Shown: one piece after another, positions 58,846 through 64,000 of the stretch
Numbering within the stretch: the stretch's first letter is position 1
Layout of the letters: every line of letters starts with the position of its first letter
Assembly (NCBI GenBank): GCA_013396655.1
Contig: WBMV01006647.1
Location: forward strand, 605,506-669,505
DNA: 64,000 nt
Origin: Campylorhamphus procurvoides
Lineage: Eukaryota; Chordata; Aves; Passeriformes; Dendrocolaptidae
Direction of reading: 5' to 3'
The notes under the pieces: model-generated
What the model was told of the DNA's origin: nothing
The model's input: the letters and a program-made list of their open reading frames with translations, nothing else
Database searches by the model: none
Program-made: the position numbers and the translations under genes

Positions 58846-61021
58846 TTGATATTCACTGGATATTTTATCTCTTCATTGTGTTATTTACCTGCAGGACTTA
58901 AATCAGGTTTCTAAACCAATTCTGAAAGCTTGTTTATTTGCTATAAACACTTTAATAAGGTGTTTGAGCACTGTAATAAAGCTTTTTTGTGTAATAAAAG
59001 CACTTTAATAAATACATTCTCATGTCAAGTGTTAGGAAACCTTACAGTTCATCATTGACATTAAAGATGCGTCAAAAGCAAAATAATTTGCATCATGTCA
59101 CTCATCACTCATGAATTTTGATCACTGCAGTCCTGGTTATACATTTTTTGAGAGTTAAAATAGAGTGTTTCATTCAAACCAACAAATGCCATCTTTGGTC
59201 CAAAGTGTCTCAGAAATTGCTGCGACTTCCAGAATATCTCAATGTTCTGAAAGGCTCTAAAATGTCTGAATGTTCTAAACAGCTGAACTTTGAAAAAAGT
59301 CACCTCCTGGCTCCACACTCAGATGGAGCTGCACCGAGGCAAGAAGAGCTAGTGAGAATGGCAGCTAGAGAAGAAAGGACCTTCTTAACATGTGGAGTTA
59401 AATGTTACAACATTTTACAGGGATTTTAATTGAGAAAATATTACAGCCTTCCACCAATGTGCAAAGAGGCAGCAAAGCTCTGGTAGGTCTATTGAACTTC
59501 TCCCCTGTAGATGAAGAGTAGGAAAAAAGGCTGAGTAAAGCAACAGCAATGTCTTTGCATACTTTTTCTGTCATGCTTGATTTTATTGAGTACTTTTCCA
59601 TGCTTTGGGATTGCTGGTGTTCTTTTCCTTTGGAAAACAGACAGAAACTTCTAAAGGTCCTTCTGGAAACTCCTGGAGGCCCTGCCAGGTGTATCTTCAG
59701 AAGAACACACACAAGAAAGTGAGCAGGAATGTTTCCTCCTGCCTCTCCCTATCACATCTTCAATCTCTATATGTGGTTTCTGCCTGTGGCTTTCTGAGGG
59801 TGCCTCAGCACCACCAGCTACAGACCATAAAAGAGAACCTGCAGGGTAGACTGGTGAGGTTGGTAAGCCATCCTCACCACACATGTGGCAGGCTCTTTGA
59901 AACATCATCTCTTTTCTCAGGGAACCCTCACCTTTCCGTCCCAGAACTACATCAGGAAGAAAATGATTACTTTGGGGCCTAAGGTAGTGCAGGGTGGGGA
60001 CTTGTCACTATGTGGTTCAGCACCAGAAACGTGAGGACAAGCAGAGCTGCATGGTCTATAAAGGGTTGGAGTTATTGACTCCTTGGGAGGACTGTCAGGG
60101 AGGACTTTAAGCAAATTTTGGGGAGGTTATCCCGAAGTGGGAGAGGAAAATGTGAACAGGAAAGGAAGAAGTGAAGAGGAGTGGAGGGGAAGCCTCTCAC
60201 CCCTCTGCACTGCATGGAGGGTGCTCAGTGCTCACCTCCCTCAGCCACACACTGACCTGCAGGGCTCTGCATCAGCCAAGAAGTGAGACCCAAGGCTCTT
60301 TCTCAGGGAGACAGGAAAGATTAATTTATTTTTGTTCTGTGGGGACAAATAAACCCACACAACTAAAAAACAGGTCAAATATTGAAAGCATTTCTCAAAA
60401 ATATATAATGTTCCTATTTTCGTGTGTTGGGTTTGACACTGAGGCATTGTCTTTGCACACAAACAGTTTTTAGCTTCTGCCATGCTCTCTGCATCACTAG
60501 TCAAATTTTCTGGTTGAAAACTAGCTTTTTTAGGATTTTTTTCATCTGCCCAAAGGCTTTACTTTCTCCACTAAATCTACTGCTGATCTCTTCAACATAG
60601 TAAACACACTCATCTTCTCACAGGGGTGATGGGTCTGTATCTGCAAAAGCATAGAAATGGTTGTATGTATTACAGAGTTCAGCCTGGAAACTACTGTGCT
60701 GTGCTTTATGGGATAGATTCTTTCTTCCTTTCTCCCACAAAGCTGTAAGAGAATAAAAAGAAATTATCTTTCATTGCAAGTCGATTTGTGGGATGTAATG
60801 GCACAATTTAGAAAGGAATATTGCAGACAGTAAGACCACTTGGATTAGAAGTCTTGAATCAGTTTGTAGGGCTATATATTTCCATAGTATCGTGTTTTGT
60901 TGTGTGGGGAATTTAATAAGAGATGTAAATCTGCAAACTGCAATGATATCACCATAAAATATAAAAGATTCATGTATTATAAATAGGTATGATAAATAAA
61001 TTATTTATGTGAATGTATATT
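58846..61021. other. Spacer, no gene seen
   Basis: Several overlapping frames (59118-59429, 59398-59712, 59605-59982, 60171-60473) lie in balanced-composition DNA. None has a domain or a convincing exon boundary pair. 58945-59010 has three near-repeats of 'actttaataa' or 'ctgtaataaagc'. Confidence 0.5.
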
Positions 61022-61035
61022 TGTGTGTGTGTGTG
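61022..61035. repeat. (GT)7 microsatellite
   Basis: Seven TG units in a row. Confidence 0.85.
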
Positions 61036-61119
61036 CATGAGCTTGTGTTCACTCTTCTTTTGGAAATAATTAGTGGCAATGTCTTTCATTGTGCATTGCC
61101 CTGCGACCTGTGAAAGAGC

Positions 61120-61557
61120 TTAATGACATTTCACACAAAGAGCTGAAGGTAGAGCTTTCTCTGTGCTGAACTGGAGTATCTCAGACTCCTTAAGGTGGGG
61201 GACATCACAAGCCATGCACCGAACAAAAAGCCTCAGTCCAAGGAGGCTGAGGGTCATTCTGGAAGTGTCCGGGCACCTCCAGGAGCTCTGAGTCATCAGT
61301 GTACAATGAGCATGATGTAAAGGATTGCATGGGCTCTCTGCATCACTGCTCAAAAAGCTTCTGCAGGTAAATTTGAATTCTATCAATCTGCTGCTCATGT
61401 CGCTGCAGATTTTGGCAGCCACAACCGTACTATGAGTTCTTTTCCCAGCTCTGACTGACAACACACCGCCCGGTGTGTCAGCTTCTCCAGGAGCATGTGC
61501 ATTACTCACTGCCATGAAGTCACATGAACTATACAGTAGGCACTTACAGCTATACAT
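61120..61557 (-). other. 145-codon open frame, unrecognised
   Basis: The longest open frame in the window not explained by a repeat, starting at a true ATG on the minus strand (61557-61555). The peptide is Ser/Cys/Leu-rich: it begins MYSCKCLLYSSCDFMAVSNA, has HAPGEADTPGGVLSVRAGKR, and ends VKCH. No signal peptide, membrane span or domain that I know. A frame of this length is about what chance allows for both strands of 64 kb, so I do not call it a gene. It carries an almost perfect 18-base palindrome and slightly raised CpG. Confidence 0.15.
61461..61478. other. 18-base interrupted palindrome
   Basis: 'acacaccg' and 'cggtgtgt' face each other across 'cc'. Such a dyad could bind a dimeric factor; nothing else supports a function. 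Confidence 0.5.
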
Positions 61558-62211
61558 CTCTCCTCAGTAACCTGTGCCATCTAAAGATAGCTGGCTACAC
61601 AACCTCCTATTTTTAAGCCGGGTGGGACACTTCTATATTAAGGTATGAGTAAAACAGAATTGCAGGAGAGCTCCAGAACATTAGAGAAAAATCCTGTGTG
61701 ACTTCAGTTATGTTATTAACTTTTCCACTTTTGCTGCAGAAGTTGTTTCTGTCAATATTTTACTTTAACGGTGCTGAACGGGAGGAAGGAGCAGGGTCCA
61801 AGCAGATGGCTGTCAGCAAACTGATGACGGCAGTTGAGAATTAGTGTCCAAATACAGTATTTAAAACTTGCTACAGTACATAGTTTCCTGCATATGCATG
61901 CCAAAATAAATCTGGTTTGGAGAACCTTTCAGGATCTTTATTTTATTTTTATTTGGAGCTTATTCTATTAAGGATAAGCAAAGAGGCAGTGTACCTTTGC
62001 TTAGTGGGGGAGGTGGAGCCATCAAACAGTAAGTACAGAGAGACATGAACCACAAAGACCTTTCTAACCTTTATTCACTCCAGCTACTGACTCTGAACAT
62101 CACCAAGTACCAGGATAAGATTAATAACCTTAATAATATCAATTTGTACCTCATGCATGCAAACTCTGAGCATCCTTCCTTCTCAAACCAGCTGTGTTCT
62201 TTTCCCTCCAG
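61558..62211. other. Spacer, no gene seen
   Basis: Plain sequence; the right end has the acceptor-like pyrimidine tract described with the next feature. Confidence 0.5.
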
Positions 62212-62316
62212 AAAGAGTTGGTGAGGGATGGGTACCATGCCATGGGGAATATCTGCTGTCAGAAAAGCAGAGGTACCTGAACCAGATCCATTCTGAGCAG
62301 AGGAGGATGGCAGCAG
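62212..62316 (+). other. Exon-like segment, 105 bp (speculative)
   Basis: A strong acceptor-like 'gctgtgttcttttccctccag' tract (62191-62211) precedes the segment, and 'atggcagcag' followed by 'gtagtg' ends it. One frame is open, entering with two bases and leaving after one, so the exon would be symmetrical (phase 1-1, length divisible by three). The encoded stretch contains EGWVPCHGEY and then LLSEKQRYLNQIHSEQRRMA, the latter looking like a charged alpha-helix or coiled coil. The frame stays open for 104 codons in all. I do not recognise the family, and no partner exon has been tied to it. Confidence 0.25.
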
Positions 62317-63789
62317 GTAGTGGCTATTCCGTTACACACACAGCTTTTGGTCTAAGTGTGACTAATCTGTTGGTTTCCATACCTGGCTGCAGCGGGGTCA
62401 AAGCAAGGGCAGGCTGTCTCCTCTGCAGTGAATTAGAGGCTTACATTCATTATCTTCCAATACCTCATTAAAACCACTTTAATGTGGTGAACATTTGATG
62501 GTAGACAAAAGCTTTAATCTTGTGAATATCAAACACACCTGGGTTACATTTCCTCTTGCAGCATTTAGCAGAAACAGGTTAACAAGCTATTTTAACTCCT
62601 TAATCTGCTGAATTCGTGTGGAAACCAGACTTTCACCAGTCACCTGAGTTTGAACTCGAAAAAAAAAAACCTGCATACACCCCTAATTTATCAAGCTCTT
62701 TTTTCAAACTCTGACTGCTCTAGACACTTTTAATCATCTGTTTAATTTTGCACCTTTTTTTTTATCCTGATATATTATATGCAGGTTATACTTAAGGCCC
62801 AGATTTGCCCTATTTTTCTTCTTCATCTGACCTAGATTCAAATTTACACACTGTGAAATAGCTAATAAATCCCCATTAAGGTTGTAAAAGGTGAAGGTTC
62901 AACCAATGTGCAAGTCATCAAGTTCTAATGTAAAACTGAATGAGCCTTGATATTAGCAGCAGCCTCAAAAAGTGAGACTGAAAGGCTCTACAGGTTTCCA
63001 GCTTTTTTTATGGCAGGCTGTGTTAAAGCACCTAACCTGAGACAACACTGTTAAGCCTGTACAACAACAGTGATAACAACAGGACTTAAGAATGGTAAGG
63101 AAAAATTACTGCCTCTTTCAAAAATGAAATATCAGTGGTTTACTTCTTGCACCAGAATTCTGCCACCAAGACACGTTTTATGCTCCACACATTCTGTATA
63201 TTTTACTGCAAGTAAACATAGTTCAATAAATATTTTCCAATAAATATTACACCCTCTAAATACAAAAATTCCTGTAAAGCTCTCATAAAATGCATTTCTT
63301 TTGTGCATTTCTCCATGTCAATGCTTCCCTCCTGAAATGGGGGGTTTTGCTTTGCTGTTGAAGCTTTAGAAAAGTGGTTTGTCAGTCCAACTGGAAAGTG
63401 CTGCTTTTTTTTTCCTTCTTCCTGCTAGCCATAGAAAGTATTACAATGATTTACAGAGACACGCTGAAAGTAAATTATGTTGTAAACGCCTGTCCCTTGG
63501 GTCGACAAAGAATCACAGGGAAAAAATGCAAAAAGTTTGAAATTCCCAACAGCAAAGGTTGACAGGAAAATATGGTGTTGTTTTTCTATGAGTAAAAGTA
63601 ACTTTTATGTTGTGTTTTCCCATGAGAAATTATAAACTTTCAAAGGAATTTTAGTCTCTTGTATGCACACATAAGAGCAATTTATCTGGTACTGCCCCAG
63701 TGAAAACACTGTTAAGACTTTAAAGCTGTTAGAACTATGGCTGAACTTCATCTAGGCTGCTACTACTTATTTGTTCTTGCTGCCTCTTC
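62317..63789. other. A+T-rich spacer, no gene seen
   Basis: Short A- and T-runs near 62660 and 62757, direct repeat 'caataaatattttcc' / 'caataaatattaca' near 63222-63250, and otherwise nothing notable. Confidence 0.55.
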
Positions 63790-63975
63790 TTGTCAAAACA
63801 TTTACTCAGACTTCGAAGAGTTGCAAGTTGGCAACGTGTTAATAATATTAGAATGCATTTGTGTCGGCCATGTGGCCGCAATATTTAAGTAAATTCATCA
63901 CTTATTTAATGAATAATGAATTCACGAGAGTAGCTATGGAGACGTGGAACCATATGTAGTAAATTAAATGGGAAC
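63790..63975. promoter_or_regulatory. Possible conserved element at the right edge
   Basis: Contains an interrupted palindrome 'cggcca-tg-tggccg' (63865-63878) and homeobox-like 'cttatttaatgaataatgaa', with five or so CpGs in an A+T-rich, repeat-free stretch. Composition suggests a regulatory element, but this is only inference. Confidence 0.25.
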
Positions 63976-64000
63976 TTGTCAACGTACAGTAACAGTGAAT

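Overview
The window looks like A+T-rich, repeat-poor bird genomic DNA, probably from a large chromosome. The evidence is about fourteen 5'-truncated copies of the avian CR1 LINE, recognised by 3'-end wording such as 'ggtttgggttggaagggacc' and by the 'attctatgatt'-like 3' tail. There are no mammalian-type SINEs or L1, and no bacterial gene organisation. I cannot name the species; passerine or another neognath bird is an inference from the CR1 wording.

I find no gene that I can identify. Open frames are short and scattered. The longest (about 216 codons at 55.0-55.7 kb) is antisense to a CR1 copy, and the next (145 codons at 61.1-61.6 kb) is within what chance gives in a window this size. No tRNA, rRNA, known microRNA or CRISPR array was recognised. 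The DNA is therefore an intergenic desert or part of very large introns.

Layout. 1-5.7 kb: spacer with three CR1 copies at 1.67-2.52 kb. 5.7-6.8 kb: two stretches that look like small exons, one of them also a 48-codon ATG ORF in good start context. 10.1-10.6 kb: a CpG-rich block with a minus-strand exon-like segment. 13-21 kb: scattered CR1 tails. 21.8-24.6 kb: low-repeat A+T-rich DNA with homeobox/POU-like motifs that may be conserved non-coding elements. 28.6-29.3 kb: a minus-strand exon-like segment and an 18-bp minisatellite. 30.6-31.1 kb: a CpG-rich block followed by a small hairpin. 32-41 kb: mostly featureless. 41.5-44.3 kb: two CR1 copies around a POU-octamer block. 47-54.4 kb: two copies of an unnamed dispersed repeat, an exon-like ORF, a degenerate tandem repeat and a foldback. 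55-56.6 kb: the best-preserved CR1 copy, a CpG cluster and a purine-rich tract. 58.7-64 kb: one more CR1, a 145-codon minus-strand ORF, another plus-strand exon-like segment, and a possible conserved element at the right edge.

Nothing supports genes acting together here. The most useful leads are four or five open segments bounded by good splice signals, three CpG-rich islets, the foldback next to a dispersed repeat, and the motif-dense low-repeat blocks. All are sequence-only hypotheses needing alignment to other bird genomes and RNA evidence.
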